The notes beneath the pieces are model-generated. The model ran no database searches, was not told where the DNA came from, and saw nothing but the letters and a program-made list of their open reading frames with translations. Of a stretch of 64,000 bases of DNA, positions 38,927-51,199 are shown one piece after another. The position numbers and the translations under genes are program-made. Source of the DNA: Cryptomeria japonica (Eukaryota > Streptophyta > Pinopsida > Cupressales > Cupressaceae); contig NC_081407.1 of NCBI RefSeq assembly GCF_030272615.1, positions 266,299,574 to 266,363,573 of the forward strand, in the 5' to 3' direction. Position 1 is the first letter of the stretch. Every line of letters begins with the position of its first letter.

Positions 38927-41768
38927 CTAAGACTGTGGTGGATCATCAAAATTGAACCTCTTTGAAGAAGTATGTGGCTTTGCAGGTTGCTGCACAAGGA
39001 CAATTCAAATGTCGAATCAGATATATTTTCTCAATATAACATCAAAATAACTAAATACTGAACTCTAAATTGTTTGAAGTTGAAATGTTGATTACCTCAT
39101 CTCTGTCTTCTGCAATTGGGTGAGACTGAGGATCCGTGGGATGTCCTGAAGGAGGTTGTAACTAGTAAAACAACATTAATACACGTTAATAACATATATG
39201 TCAAATAACACATAATAACTAAAAATGAATAGACTAAAAAACTAAATCATACTAGAGCCTCAGATGGATGTGTTGTGGTCGTAGGAGGCAAAGTCACAAA
39301 TGAATCAGTTATGACCATTTCCTATATCCATGGTAAGTGATCCAAAAGGAGTTAACTAGAGGGTTTTAACTCCGTTGTGCACTTAGTGAAAAGGAGTTGA
39401 TCTAAGACAAACATACCTTTTCCCTTGGTCATGTTGGAAGTTTGGAAGGGGCCTAGAATAACAGTAGGAAGTTTGGAAGGGGCCTGTAATAGGTTAAAGA
39501 CAATCATACAAGTTAATAACCAAAAGTTGTTGACAAATTAGGTAAAAACAAATTTTTTTACATATGTAGAACAAATGAACATCGAAGCCTCATATAGTTC
39601 TCATGTAGCCTTAGGAGGCCTAGTCGAATCTGATGCAACTATTACCATTTCCTGTATGAAAAATGATAACATATGATATAGACATAGAAGGATTTAGTTA
39701 TTTCGAACAAGCAAGAATGCAATCCAAAGTGAATATGAAGATATCACCTCTTCCCTCTCCTGAACCTCATCGACATTAGGTGCATTCATTAATTATGTAA
39801 ACCCCATATGTTTATGTATATAGAACAAATAAATTAAGTGAATTTATCAATATCTACATATACATGTTTAATCATAATACATTTCAACAAATGAATTTAA
39901 ATTGTACTGAATTACCTTCTGTCATTTGGGTGTCCGAGAGGATATCTTTTTCTGCCTCAAAGTGCTAGAGGATGGCTTTCTCACTCGAGATGTCCTCGAG
40001 GTAGGTGGGGTAAACTAATGGAAAAAAATTAACATAAGGGAAAAGAGCATGTATTTAATATATCACTTAAGTCAAAAATATATAAGTCTAAATGGTACCG
40101 CATATCTATCTTGGCCAAAGTCAATGACTGAAAGCGTGATATCATCAAGTTGGGACATCTCAGCCACTGATAAGCCCTATAAGATACCAAGTAATGATAC
40201 ATATAATTAACAAAAGATATTTTGAAACCAATGTATTATTACATTTTTAACAAATTTACAAATCTTTACCTCTGGTGGTGAAACTACTTGTGACCGTCGA
40301 GTCGACTGAAAAGCATGTGGTGTACTCCCACCACCTGCTGCACCTTGCAATACATTTTATTTATATGTCACTTTAAATTGTTCTAAAAACAAAAATTCAT
40401 TTCTTTTTATAAGATTTAGTCACTTAATTGATAACATGTCATAAACAAAATTAAATGCACCTATGTCTGATAGAAAGGGTACAACATATTGATCAGTTCA
40501 TCAGTGAGGGCCACATCCTCTGTAGTGGAAGCATGTCATCTACTCACGTAACATGTACATGAATGAGATGTCAAACCATCCTTGTCTGCGTCAATGTCTA
40601 CACCAGAACATACACCCTAGCAGGTGGGGCACATATGTTGAATGGGCTGGCTCGTGCCAAATGATGCATGAGGTGTTGTTGATGAAGGAAGTGCTACTGA
40701 GGAAGGAGGTGTCGCTGATGAAGGAGGTGCCATTGATGAAGGAGGTTTCATAGGTGTTGGTACATGCTCTACTCTGACCAACTATGTGCCATACTAAACA
40801 ATGACGTCAGTCAATGATGCAGTTGCTTGAAGAGTCTGTAATCCCATAGACTCCTTCAAGGATATAGGGACAGTGACATGAACCATGGGTTTAAGAGTTG
40901 TATGCCTCCTATGTTGTGGCTCTACCACCCTATGGGCCCTAGGTCTATCCTACACAGAGCCTCTCCCTCTACCCTGAAATTGTTGGATGTCAAAGTAATG
41001 CAGCTTCTCACCAAGGATAAACTCACAATACAACTTTCTCAAAAAATATAGAGGCACCTCCCAATTATTACAAGGTGGTTGGTCAAAAACCATATACCAC
41101 CTATCCCAAAAATCTTCTTTCAGCCTAGCACGAACACACCAATGTATAGGAAACCAATTTGTATTTAGTTCTAGGTTGTTACTGGTAATAGGATCAGTGA
41201 AAAGAACACATATGTCAACTTTACCTATGCCCTTTTTCTTCACTTGATCATATGACAACCCATCTGCATAAAATGTTCGCCATCTATCCCTCCATGAACC
41301 CCATTTCGTAACCTCCCTAGATACCTCATTTGTACTATTAGCCATTGTTTCTAGTGTTCTGGTGAGGGTTGAGTAGTGCTCAAGGCTAGAGGACCTCAAG
41401 CTATTCACCAATATAGAAATTTGGGCACTATTTTGTGTAAGGCGATTGATGAGATCCTCTTGTGTGGCATCTACATGATCTAATGGAGGATGTGGAGGGT
41501 TTCAGGGTGGCGGTGGTTGTTGAGGAGCAACATTTTGAGGATTTTGAGGGTTTTCTTGTTGCTCTTGTGCAATGTTTATAGGGTTTTCTTGTGTTGCTTG
41601 TGCAGGAAGAGGTCTTTGTTGTCTATTTCATTTTGGGGGATTGCTTGAAGAATCTGACATCAAATTAATAAAAACAAAACTAAAATCAATTAAAAAACCC
41701 TACTTCAATTAAAATGAAAACAAAAATAATCAAACCAATCAAATCTTACTTGTTCGACGGGGTGCCAT
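38927..41768 (-). pseudogene. Accessory gene of transposon copy 2, multi-exon, unrecognised
   Basis: The first exon 41768-41750 encodes MAPRRT and ends at a GTAAGAT donor. The second exon starts at 41653 and runs to about 40460. It holds a Gln/Pro-rich start, VTKWGSWRDRWRTFYADGL, a long WYMVFDQPPCNNWEVPLYFL block, YFDIQQFQGRGRG, an 18-bp coding minisatellite near 40680-40750, and a Cys-rich block with PIQHMCPTC and a nearby SHSCTC. Later small exons include EMSQLDDITLSVIDFG (about 40140), a basic Ser/Arg/Lys exon (about 39960) and a C-terminus ending FNFDDPPQS at 38927. Several in-frame stops (for example at 40950) mark decay. The shared exon order with copy 1 shows selection in the past. Function unknown. 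Confidence 0.65.
40680..40750 (-). repeat. 18-bp coding minisatellite in copy 2 accessory gene
   Basis: Four units like GATGAAGGAGGTGCCATT encode Ser-Ser-Pro-rich hexamers on the minus strand. Copy 1 lacks the array. Confidence 0.75.
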
Positions 41769-41810
41769 TGTTGAAAATTGCTCTCAATGTTGGGAAAATC
41801 CAAAATAGTT

Positions 41811-42085
41811 GCAAACCCGTGTGGGTTCTATGTTTTCTTTTCTTTTCCTTGTTGTTGTTCCATGGGTTTTAGCGTTGAAAATGGCCAAAACCCGTGGCCT
41901 ACACCCAAAAATAATTTGTACAGGTTTTGAGAAACTTTTAATTTTTTATTAAAAAATAAAATGTTCCTCAAAACCCGTACGGGTTTTGAAGAACTTTTGG
42001 TTTTTTAAATTGTTTTTCTCTAGGCTTGGTGTTACCAAGCCTAGCACATTTTTGAATTTTTAGAACCCACATGGGTTATGAAAAT
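41811..42085. promoter_or_regulatory. Right subterminal palindrome cluster, copy 2
   Basis: It includes a perfect 18-bp palindrome at 41970-41987 with core AACCCGTACGGGTT, plus decayed members near 41815, 41890 and 42066. Confidence 0.65.
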
Positions 42086-42104
42086 TTTGGTTTTTTTTTG
42101 GCAT

Positions 42105-42143
42105 GTGGCCACTTTTCTATTCACCATCTTGGTGCACTTACCC
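42105..42143 (-). repeat. Right terminal inverted repeat, copy 2
   Basis: It is the inverse of 30909-30958 with the first 24 bases identical. Confidence 0.9.
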
Positions 42144-42424
42144 CAAATAGGATGTCACATCAGCATGCTTTTTGCCAAGGTGTCCAAAACAACCCCAAAA
42201 AAGGTGAGACCAATAGTTGTGCAAAGGGGGGCTCTATACTTGTGCAGTGGATGTGGCATCACATGATTAGTTGCTTTTTACAACTAAGTGTACATTTCAT
42301 TCAATTATGGATAGTCATCATTAGCAATAACAACTTTAAGTCACAACTATTAGTACAATGTTGTCAAAAAAATTAGACATTAAATCAATAATTATAAATA
42401 TTCAATCACCAATTTCTATCACAA

Positions 42425-42435
42425 CAATTGACACA
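42425..42435. repeat. Target-site duplication of LINE (left)
   Basis: CAATTGACACA, repeated exactly at 57184-57194. Confidence 0.82.
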
Positions 42436-42489
42436 AAAGAACTCTGCAACTTTCCCGCCTTTCCCTGCATTTGAATCCGATCCATCTGC

Positions 42490-44116
42490 ATGACCGCCCC
42501 CCCTAAGGAGGTCCCTTCCTCACTGCAACCTGACCCCCTACTTGATACCACAGTCGGTTCACATGTTGTTGGTTCTTCCGCTAGGACCCCACTATTTACA
42601 GGTCATACAGAAGAAACCACCAAGTTTGATATTCCTTCCTCCTCTTCATCGGTGGTACCGATGGACTCTGGCCTGAATGATGGAGTGAAGAATATACCCC
42701 TCCCCAGGCCGGAATCGGTTGTGGGACAAAACAATGCAGAGCTTGGTAAGAAAGATTCTAAATCCAACTAGAAAAATGCCCTTCTCAGGTCCACTAATAC
42801 GACTTTGGAACCGACTTTGGCTAACTTTACCCAAACTGACGAAGGAACAAAGATCAAGCTCCCAGACAGTCTCATGGATAAAATCGTCTCCTCTTCACTT
42901 GGTGATAGTTGGACGCTTCTTCTCCTTCGGGGCATCTATTGACATGATTAGGAGATGGGCCAAATCAAGATGGAAACTAAAAGGTAGTGTCGACATCTTG
43001 GCAATGCCAGGTGTTCTCTTCCTTTTCAAGTTCACTGCAGAGGAAGACCTGATCTTTGTCCTCTCAGGCTCATGGGCTTATGGGAAGCATTTCCTAACTC
43101 TAGCTAAATGGAAGCCAGGTTTTGACCCCTCAGCTGAACTCAACCGCATGGCTCTTGTTTGGGTTAGACTACCTGGCCTACCGCTGGAATTCTGGGATGA
43201 GCAAATCTTCTGCTGGATTAGGAACTCATTCGACAGCTATGTTACAACAAACTCGATCACTCTGGCTAAATCTAGGTTGGTGTATGCACATTTTTGTGTC
43301 GATGTTGTGATTAACAAAGCTATTTTTTTTTCTCTAAACTTGAGGTGAGGAAAATGGTCCCAGGCCATTGTCTATGAAAATTCTACCCTTTTTTGTCAAA
43401 AGTGTGATAAACAAGGGCACACTTATGCTGAGTGTAAAACCCAAGAGTCTGCAAAACCCAAGCTGAAGGAAAAGGCTACTATTGATGAACCCATTAGCCC
43501 AAGTGCTCCTTCTTCATCACCCCCCTTGGGGCTGCCTAATGCAAACAAAGTCCTTAATGACTACCCTCACACTGACAAGATCCTTGAGATATTAAAAACC
43601 TTGGTTGATCTTGTGAAGAATGTTAGTCCAGTCATACCCCTGGAAGAGGGTGAAATCCCTCTGGTGTCTAGCCTCCGGCTATCCTCTGATCCCTCTCCAT
43701 CCCCCTCCATGGCTATGGGTAATAACTACCTCTCCCTCAAGCCTCTGGTGATTTCTATCCTCACAACCCCTCAATCTTTCAACCCTGATGGATCCATGAC
43801 CCCCCTAGGTGTGAAAAAGTTGTTAATCATAACCCCCCCTTGTTCCCCTAGCAAGGTGGAGACGTCTGTTCAAGAAGAAAAATCACCCATACTGACTCCT
43901 CCTATGAAGTTATCACCACCCGGATCTCCTTTAGCGAACAATGAGGAATGGATGACCCAGAAGAAGAAACCCAAGGCTAAGAAAGCAGATGTGGGGGGTG
44001 CTGAAAATAAAGTTGGAAGACCTTCAGAGAGGGTTCTGAGACATAAAGTGATGGCAAGGGACATTGCAAGGGGCAGACAGCTGACCCTTGATGGAATCAA
44101 CAGAAATAAGAAATGA
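42490..44116 (+). pseudogene. LINE ORF1 (RNA-binding, DUF4283 and zinc knuckle), frameshifted
   Basis: The start at 42490 opens a Ser/Pro-rich N-terminus (to about 42770). A shift leads into 42719-43348, which shows the DUF4283-type block: MIRRWAKSRWKLKG, GSWAYGKHFL, LVWVRLPGLPLEFWDE. Another shift leads to a CCHC zinc knuckle (43394-43435, CQKCDKQGHTYAEC). A Pro/Ser/Lys-rich C-terminus runs from 43526 to the stop TGA at 44114-44116. ORF1 proteins of plant L1-type LINEs bind the element RNA. The stop overlaps the ORF2 start as ATGA. Confidence 0.8.
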
Positions 44117-47100
44117 AGTTCCTCTCCTGGAACATAAGGGGGCTCAACAGCCCCCAAAAGCAATTCGCTATTAAACAGTATATCTTGGAAATGAAACTTG
44201 ATATTTGTCTTCTTTAGAAGGTTAAAATGTGTTACCAAACTTTTGCTATCATTGTTGGTAAACTTTGGTCAGGGGTTGCCTTTTTGTATGTGGATGCTTT
44301 GGGGGCATCTGGGGGAATCGCTACCCTATGGGACCCCCTAAAAATCCAAGAAAAGATTTATGTTAGCAATCAGAATTTCTTAGCAGTTACCTTTCAACAT
44401 GATGAGCACCATTGGCACCTGTTCAATATATATGCCGCCAACTCCAAAGTGGGAAGATGTCTGGTGTGGGAGGAAATTTATGAGGTCATCCTGGCAGACC
44501 AGAAGTCTCAGTACATGCTGGTTGGAGACTTTAATACCCCTCTCTACCCCTCTGAAAAATGTGGTGGTCTAGTTAATTTTACATATAGCATGGGGGATCT
44601 TGCCAACCTCATTAACGTCACTAGCCTCTTTGATCTTGATCTTCAAGGTGTCCCTTATACTTGTTCGAATAATAGGAAAGGCAATCACTTAATTCAAGTC
44701 AAACTGGATAGATTCCTCGTCTCTACCAACTGGGATATTGGCCACAAATCCTACCTTAAGACTCTCCCAAGGACTGCTTCTGATCATAACCCCCTCCTGC
44801 TCCATTGGAAGGATAGACCCTACCTGGGTCCCCCCCTTTCTTCTATGAGATTATGTGGGCCTCCCACCCTAATTTCATAAATCTGGTCAAGGGTTGGTCA
44901 GCTACCCTGGTTCAAGGGACTGCTATGTTCAGAATTGCTGAGAAACTGAAACTCATCCACAGAGAAGTCAAAGGTTGGAATAAGGCAACTTTTGGTGACA
45001 TCTTCAAGAAAAAAAAGGAGTTATGCTCCAGACTGGAACAACTCCAGAGAAGTATGGTTGCAGGGGACCCCACCCCCCCACTCTATGCAAGTTGAGGAAG
45101 AGGATTGCTGTAAGAATTGGAAGGAAATCCTCTCTAAAGAGGAAATCTACTGGAAACAAAGATCCAAAATTTAGTGGTTGAAAGAGGTTGACAAAAACTT
45201 GGCCTTCTTCCATCGCTCGGCGAGCATTCATAAAAGGCAAAACTTTATCAAAATTCTAAGGGATGACTCAAATCAGGAAATCATTGGTGATTCCCTAATT
45301 GGCCAAAATGCCATTGACTTCTTCATAAGAATGTACACAGAGTCTCGAAGGAACAATGTGTCTCTCCAGGACAGTCTTTTGAGTAAGCTCCCTAATGCTA
45401 TTGGAGAGGAGGATAACTATCAACTACTTGCTCCTATCTCCTCGGAGGAGGTTCATTTGGCAGTCTTTGTGATGGGGGCTTTCAAGACTTCTGGCTCAGA
45501 TGGCTTCCCCCTGACGTTTTTCTAGGATTATTGGGACATTGTTAATTATGATGTTACTAAAGTTGTGAAAGATTTCTTCAAGACTGGTAAATTACTAAAA
45601 AAATTGAATAGCACTTACATTGTTCTTGTCCCTAAGTCATCAAACCCCAATTGCTTAAAGGACTTCTGACCCATAAGCCTCTGCAATTCTATCTACAAAA
45701 TAATTTCCAAGGTCCTTGTGAATAGAATAAAGCCCCTTCTGGCAAATTTTATCAGTCCTTCCCAGAAAGGCTTTGTCCCTGGTCACAAAATTCTAGATGT
45801 TGTCATTGCCACTCATGAAATAATTCACTCCATGGATAGGAGCAGAATCCCAAGTATGGCTTTCAAGCTTGCCATTTCTAAAGCCTGTGATAAGGTAAAC
45901 TGGTGCTTTTTATTTAAAACTCTATCAAAACTGGGCTTCAACCAGAAAGTGGTTGATATGATTTGAGAATGTGTTACTACGGTTCAGTTCTTGGTCTTAA
46001 TCAATGGGACCCCTAGGGGCTCTTTTAAGGCTGAAAAAGGTATCTGACAAGGAGACCCTCTGTCACCTTATCTTTTCATCATGACTGTTGAATTTTTGAG
46101 TAGAAATGTGGTTGATATGTTGATCAATGGCAGACTGCAGGGATTCAAAGCTGCTTCCATCATCCCCCCCTTAGTTATCCAACAATTTATTGATGACACT
46201 TTTATGTTTGGTATGTCTTTTGTTATGGAGGCCAAATTATGGAAGAATTTACTGGTGGATTATGCCAAGGCATCTGGGCAATGTATCAATTATGATAAGA
46301 GCAATCTCTTCTTCTTCAACACCCCTAATGACCTTCGACTTAAAATCCTCTCTATATTATGGTGTAAGACTATTGTTCTTCCAGGGACTTACCTGGGCCT
46401 CCCCCTCACTGTTAAAGAGATCACTCCCGCTTTCTAGAATACTATTCTTGAATGAATACAGAAGAAACTTGCTAGTTGGAAAGGGAAATTCCTTAGCAGT
46501 GTGGGAAAGCTTCAACTCCTGGTTGCTTCCCTCTAGGGCATCCTAGTTTACTTCCTTTCCTTGTTCAAACTATCTGGTGCTATGGGGGAAAAACTTGAGA
46601 AAATCCAAAGAACCTTCCTGTGGACGGGTATGGAGGAAAAAAGACGCCTTGCCCTGGTAAATTGGGACATTGTTCAATGCTTACCCAAATTCATGGAAGG
46701 ACTTGGTATTAGAAAGATAAATGTCTTGAATAAGGCTTTAATTGCTAAAGTGAGATGGACCTTAGCTAAAGGTGAGGTGGACTGGTGTAACATTATCAAG
46801 GCCAAGTATCTGGAAAGGGAACAATTCTATTGTAACTTGATTATGGGAGACCTTCCTCAGGGATCTAAACTATGGAATAACATCCTGAAAAATAGACCTG
46901 TTATCAAAGAAGGACTAAAATGGCAGATTGGAAATGGTAGAAAGATTAGGTTCTGGGAGGACTCTTGGGTGGAAGACAAACCTCTGGCAAACACTTGTTT
47001 CCACCAAATTATGTATCACCTAAAGGAGCACCTAGGGGATTACATTGCTGGTTATATGGAACCGGGTAGAAGAAGTTGGAAAAACATTGTCTAGTTTTTC

Positions 47101-48341
47101 TCTAATCAGCCCAACATGTTACCCATGGTTTGGGAGCTGCAGGATATTATGTTGGATTGTATAATTCCCCTTGCTCCTCAGGAAGACAGATTCATTTGGA
47201 AAGGAACCCAGTCGGGGGCTTTCTCGGTCAAGTCTCCTTACAGACAACTCCTGAGACCCACTGGCGATGTTGAGTATTGGAGGAAGATATGGAACTCTCA
47301 AATGATCCCCAAAGTCAACTTCTTTTGGTGGTCCCTAATGCATGGAAATATCTTAACTCGGGATAATCTTAAAAGGAGGGGCTTCCAACTTTCTAATAGA
47401 TGCATTCTATGTAAAGTCGAAGAGGAAACAATTGACCACATGTTCATCCACTGCCCCTTCGCTGGACACTTGTGGTCTAAGACCCTGGAAAAATGCAGTC
47501 TACAATGGGGGCCTTTCAGATTAGCATTAATCAGTTTGTTACTGGTTGGACTCCCCCCTTCCACCACCCCTTGATCCTCCAACTATGGAGGCAAATCCCA
47601 CTGCACATCTGCTAGGGGATATGGAAGGAAAAGAAACAACAAAAATTTTTAGAGATGTTGGAGCCCCCCCGGATAGTGTCTTCCACAATTGCCTCAAAAT
47701 GATTATTGATAACATATATGTGACTAAGTGTAAACCCCCCCCCCCCCAATCCTCCTAATTCGATGGAGAAAAAAATTGCTAAAGTTTGGAAGCTCCCCTT
47801 GGAGTTTGAAGTCTTCAACAACAGTGCTAAAATCAAAAGGAAAAAGACTAAATGGTTATCCCCAAAACCCCATTGGCACAAACTAAACTTTGATGGGTAT
47901 GCTCAAATTGTTTGCCAAGCTGGAGGTGGAATCATCCGTGACCACTTGGGGAATACTGTGGCAGCCGACACAGGCAACCTAAAGAACCATACTATCACCC
48001 AGGCAGAGGGAATGGCTCTCCTATGGGGTCTAATATTTTTCACATCCATTGGCATCAAACAGTTGGAAATTGAAGGTGACTCACAGATCATTGTGGAAAT
48101 GGTGAGTGGTAGATCTGTTGCTAGGTGGAAAGTTGATCCCATTTTGAGGGATTTCAGGATGCTTATGGCTAACCTTGAGGGCTTCACCATCCAACATATC
48201 TTTAGAGAAGGGAATGCGGCTGCAGATTCCATGGCAGCGGTGGGAAGGATGGAAAACAGCTTACGATGTTGTAGGAACCCCAATATGCTGCCAGTTACCA
48301 CCAAGGTGATCTTGGAGACTGAAAAAAACCAAGTCCAATGA
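44113..48341 (+). pseudogene. LINE ORF2: endonuclease, reverse transcriptase, zinc-finger region, RNase H; many stops
   Basis: The ATG at 44113 begins MKFLSWNIRGLNSP, the AP-endonuclease start. GDFNTPLYPSE and SDHNPLLLHW are further endonuclease motifs. The RT follows at about 45430-46440 with SGSDGFPLTFF, LVPKSSNP, ISLCNSIYKIISKVL, QGDPLSPYLF and the catalytic FIDD. The zf-RVT region (about 47200-47500) has KVNFFWWSLMHG and CILCKVEEETIDHMFIHC. RNase H (47763-48341) has NFDGYA, the AEGMALL Glu and EGDSQII. Stops at 44214, 45172, 45523, 45668, 45964 and 46046 and several frameshifts inactivate it. Two stops replace the expected Arg in RPISL and RQGDPL, fitting CGA to TGA. Confidence 0.9.
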
Positions 48342-48791
48342 TCAACCTGTATAACCATTACCAAATGAAGCGTGCCAATTTTCATATTTTAAATTTAGAA
48401 GGGAATCCCGCCCATCATGGGCTCAGTTTGCGACATAGCCACGGATGGCCTTGTCATCACTCTCAAAAGGGATTTATTAATGAGGATAGTAATGATATCG
48501 GGAAAGGCTATTTTCTAATTATCATCTAGATGAAGTTTATTGGTGGCGATAAAGGCGACAGATGGGATAAGTCTAATCACAGTGGCTAGATTGAGGGTCC
48601 GCATGAGTATAGTAAATTTCAAGATTGCAATGTCTACTTAGGCATAAGTTGCAATAATCACACATGTTATTGCATGATTTTATCTCAAGACTGGGTTAGT
48701 TTTTTTCACAACTTTGCTCTTTCTTTGGTTCGGCTTTGTGTTTTTGCTACCCTGTTTCTACTCTGCTCTACTAAGCTGGAGGAAACAGTTA
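48342..48791 (+). other. Spacer between LINE ORF2 and third ORF
   Basis: No conserved domain is seen. An upstream in-frame extension of the third ORF reaches 48674 but lacks obvious homology. Confidence 0.5.
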
Positions 48792-48982
48792 TGGGGGGTG
48801 ACAGGCTAATACTGGAACTCAAAAAAACTAATGATTTTAAAGCAAAGCCGACGGTGTGGTTTGTCTATTCGAAAGGCGGGATTGACAAATTTATGGAAAG
48901 AATGAAAGGGAACGATGAGAGATTGTCTAAGCAATTTGTGGCTTCCTGGGAGGATAGAAGGGTTATCGTGGGGGGTATCTCC

Positions 48983-49790
48983 TATTGGCAAATGCACACT
49001 CCAATGAGATATTGTAGGTGATTGAAGGTATTGTCATTGATGGCAACCTTACAATCATATGATACCAGCAGGCAGACACCGGCACCGGCACCGACACTGA
49101 CAGACTCTACACTGGCATATAGAACACCGACATCGAAAAGGAAGATTACCAGCACCCTAGCCGACAACAATTTTGTATTAATTTATTTTGTAATTAATTG
49201 TAAAATATTTTGTAAAGCTGACATGGCGGATTGTAATATGACTCATATATGTATGAGCTCATTGTAGATCATTTTATATATATTAGGGTATGATGCGAAA
49301 GATAGAAGGTAGCAGACCTATTATGTGAATTATTGGATAAGGGTTTATGTATGTAGCAGAGCTTAAACCGGTACTAAATCTAGCATAGCAGATGCTAATC
49401 TGAAGCAGTACAAGACATTGGATTAGCATAATCCATTTTTGAAAGTCAGTGTGACTTCCTTTGTAATTGAGCAGTGAGCTCTAGGCACTTGGCCTTCCTG
49501 CATGTGCAGGCCCCTATTGTAGTAGTAATATTCTCTTATTGGCTAGTAAGTGAATATTGTGGGTCATAAATCCCACCGAGGTTTTTCCCACATCGGGTTT
49601 CCTCGTTAAAACATTATGTTATGGTGTGTTTTTCATGTTGTGGTTGTTATTCTTATTTGCTGCATTTTTTTGGGTTTATCGGTACACAGTTTTAATATGC
49701 TTTTCATGTTATAAGTTAAGAAAATATTATTACCAGTCAAATATTGATTCACCCCCCACCCCCCTCTCAGTATCTTTGGGAATCCTAACA
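48983..49790 (+). repeat. 5' LTR (808 bp) of nested element
   Basis: It aligns along its whole length with 54866-55662. Differences are mainly transitions and a GGCACC repeat-number change. Confidence 0.92.
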
Positions 49791-49792
49791 AT

Positions 49793-49803
49793 TAGTATCA
49801 GAG
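49793..49803 (+). promoter_or_regulatory. Primer-binding site, mutated
   Basis: TAGTATCAGAG differs from the initiator-Met complement TGGTATCAGAG by one G to A change. Confidence 0.8.
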
Positions 49804-49853
49804 TCTGGTCCTCTATTTTCAGAAGCCTAACAGCTTGAGGAAGATCGGTAGAG

Positions 49854-50894
49854 ATGGAAAACTTGAGAAAGCAATTAGAAACAACTCTTTTAGACTATGA
49901 TGCAGAAAAGGTGAAGAATATCAAACTTGAGGATGATCTGAAGGCTGCTCATGATATCATTCAAGCACTTCAAGAAAATTACACTATAGCAAGGCATAAA
50001 AGAAGAGAACTTTGTGAGAAGATGCAAAAAGAGGAAGATGAAAAGGAAACTCTTAATGATTTGGTAAACAAGCTAAGACAAGAAATCAATACAACAAAGA
50101 ATGAGATGCAAGATATGATTATGAGATTTTGTAAAGAAATTGAAGACAGAAAGAAGAATGAAGAAGAATTGGTTAGAAGACTAAATGATGCTGGAAATGA
50201 AAACACAAGACTCAGTCATGAAAATGATATGTTGAAGACAGATTTAATGCACACACAAAATGACAAAACTGAACTCATAAGACAAAAAGGAATCTTGGAG
50301 AATGAACTAACTGCTGCAAATCAACACAAGGAGAAATTCAAGAAAAGTTTAGAAGAACTTGTTGACATGCTGAAGAATTAGAAACCTAATGGTGATACAA
50401 ATGGCCTTGGCTTTGAAACTGGTGAAAGCTTCGGTACTGTAACAAGTATGGACATAGAGCAAATCAATGTAGATCTATAAATTATTAGAACACTAATACA
50501 CCCACCGGTCAATGTTCTAAATGCAACAAAGTTTGTCATAACTCAGAAAATTGCAGAATGAATGTAAGATGTTATGTTTGTGGAAGATTTGGACACTTAT
50601 CTAATCAATGCAGAACACATACCAGCATAGGATATGGGAAAGCTATTCAGAAAAAACAATGTGACTTGTTATGCTTGTAACAAAATTGGACATATTGCAA
50701 ATTTTTGTAGAAGCAAGTCCCCACCGGAAAATAACAAAGGTCCTAGTTTGAAAGGTAAAGAAAAGGTTGAAGAGGTAAAGCAAGAATTCTCAAAACAATG
50801 GATCAGAAAGTCAGATCAGAATGTTGATGGGAATACCCCTCCACCAGTAGAACATAGTATCACTCCACCGACAGGAGACTCTTCATCTAACTGA
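49854..50894 (+). pseudogene. Gag-like protein: coiled coil plus zinc knuckles, broken
   Basis: The open stretch 49854-50381 encodes 175 residues of Glu/Lys/Leu-rich heptads, predicted to be an extended coiled coil. Past a TAG, the region 50430-50720 holds four CCHC-like knuckles. The first lacks its leading Cys (RYCNKYGHRANQC); the second has His-preceding Gly changed to Cys (CSKCNKVCHNSENC). The third (CYVCGRFGHLSNQC) and fourth (CYACNKIGHIANFC, in the 50634-50894 frame) are complete. A frameshift separates the third and fourth. The protein probably packaged element RNA. Confidence 0.7.
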
Positions 50895-51199
50895 AGGAAA
50901 ATCCTTTGGGGCTTTAGCAACAAAATGAAAAACATGCTATTATTCCCTCAACTGATGGTGAGAAGTTGAAATTACTTCTATACCAATAGATGAGTTAAGT
51001 TGTGACTTAATCGGTGAGCATTAAATGTGGTAGTTCGAGAAAATGATATTATAAAGCAAGTGTTTTGGATCCTTTTTCATTCACCGAGCATTCAAACCTT
51101 CGAGAGCGCGAAAATTCCCGAGCGAAGGCATCCTTAGTGAAAAAATGAAGCAATTCATCAAAGCATTCTTCCTAAAGGCAGATTGAGGTATTTATAATC

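Larger units (their letters stand above)
30909..42143 (+). mobile_element. Large TIR DNA transposon, copy 2 (11.2 kb)
   Basis: Left end GGGTAAGTGCACCAAGATGG and right end (inverted) are identical over the first 24 bases, then AAGTGGCCAC matches after a short indel. The layout equals copy 1: pyrimidine tract, transposase (plus), minisatellite, satellite array, accessory gene (minus), palindromes in both arms. The flanks (TGAA before, CAAA after) give no clean target duplication. The TIRs differ from those of copy 1 at fixed positions (ACCAAGATGGTGAA against ACAAAGATGGTGGTC), so the two belong to separate subfamilies rather than being recent duplicates. Confidence 0.88.

Noticed and set aside
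30909-42143. 4-bp target duplication for transposon copy 2
   Set aside because: TGAA and CAAA differ at two positions, so I do not claim one.
42071-42376. Open stretch across the right end of transposon copy 2
   Set aside because: It spans the TIR and unrelated flank and has no domain.
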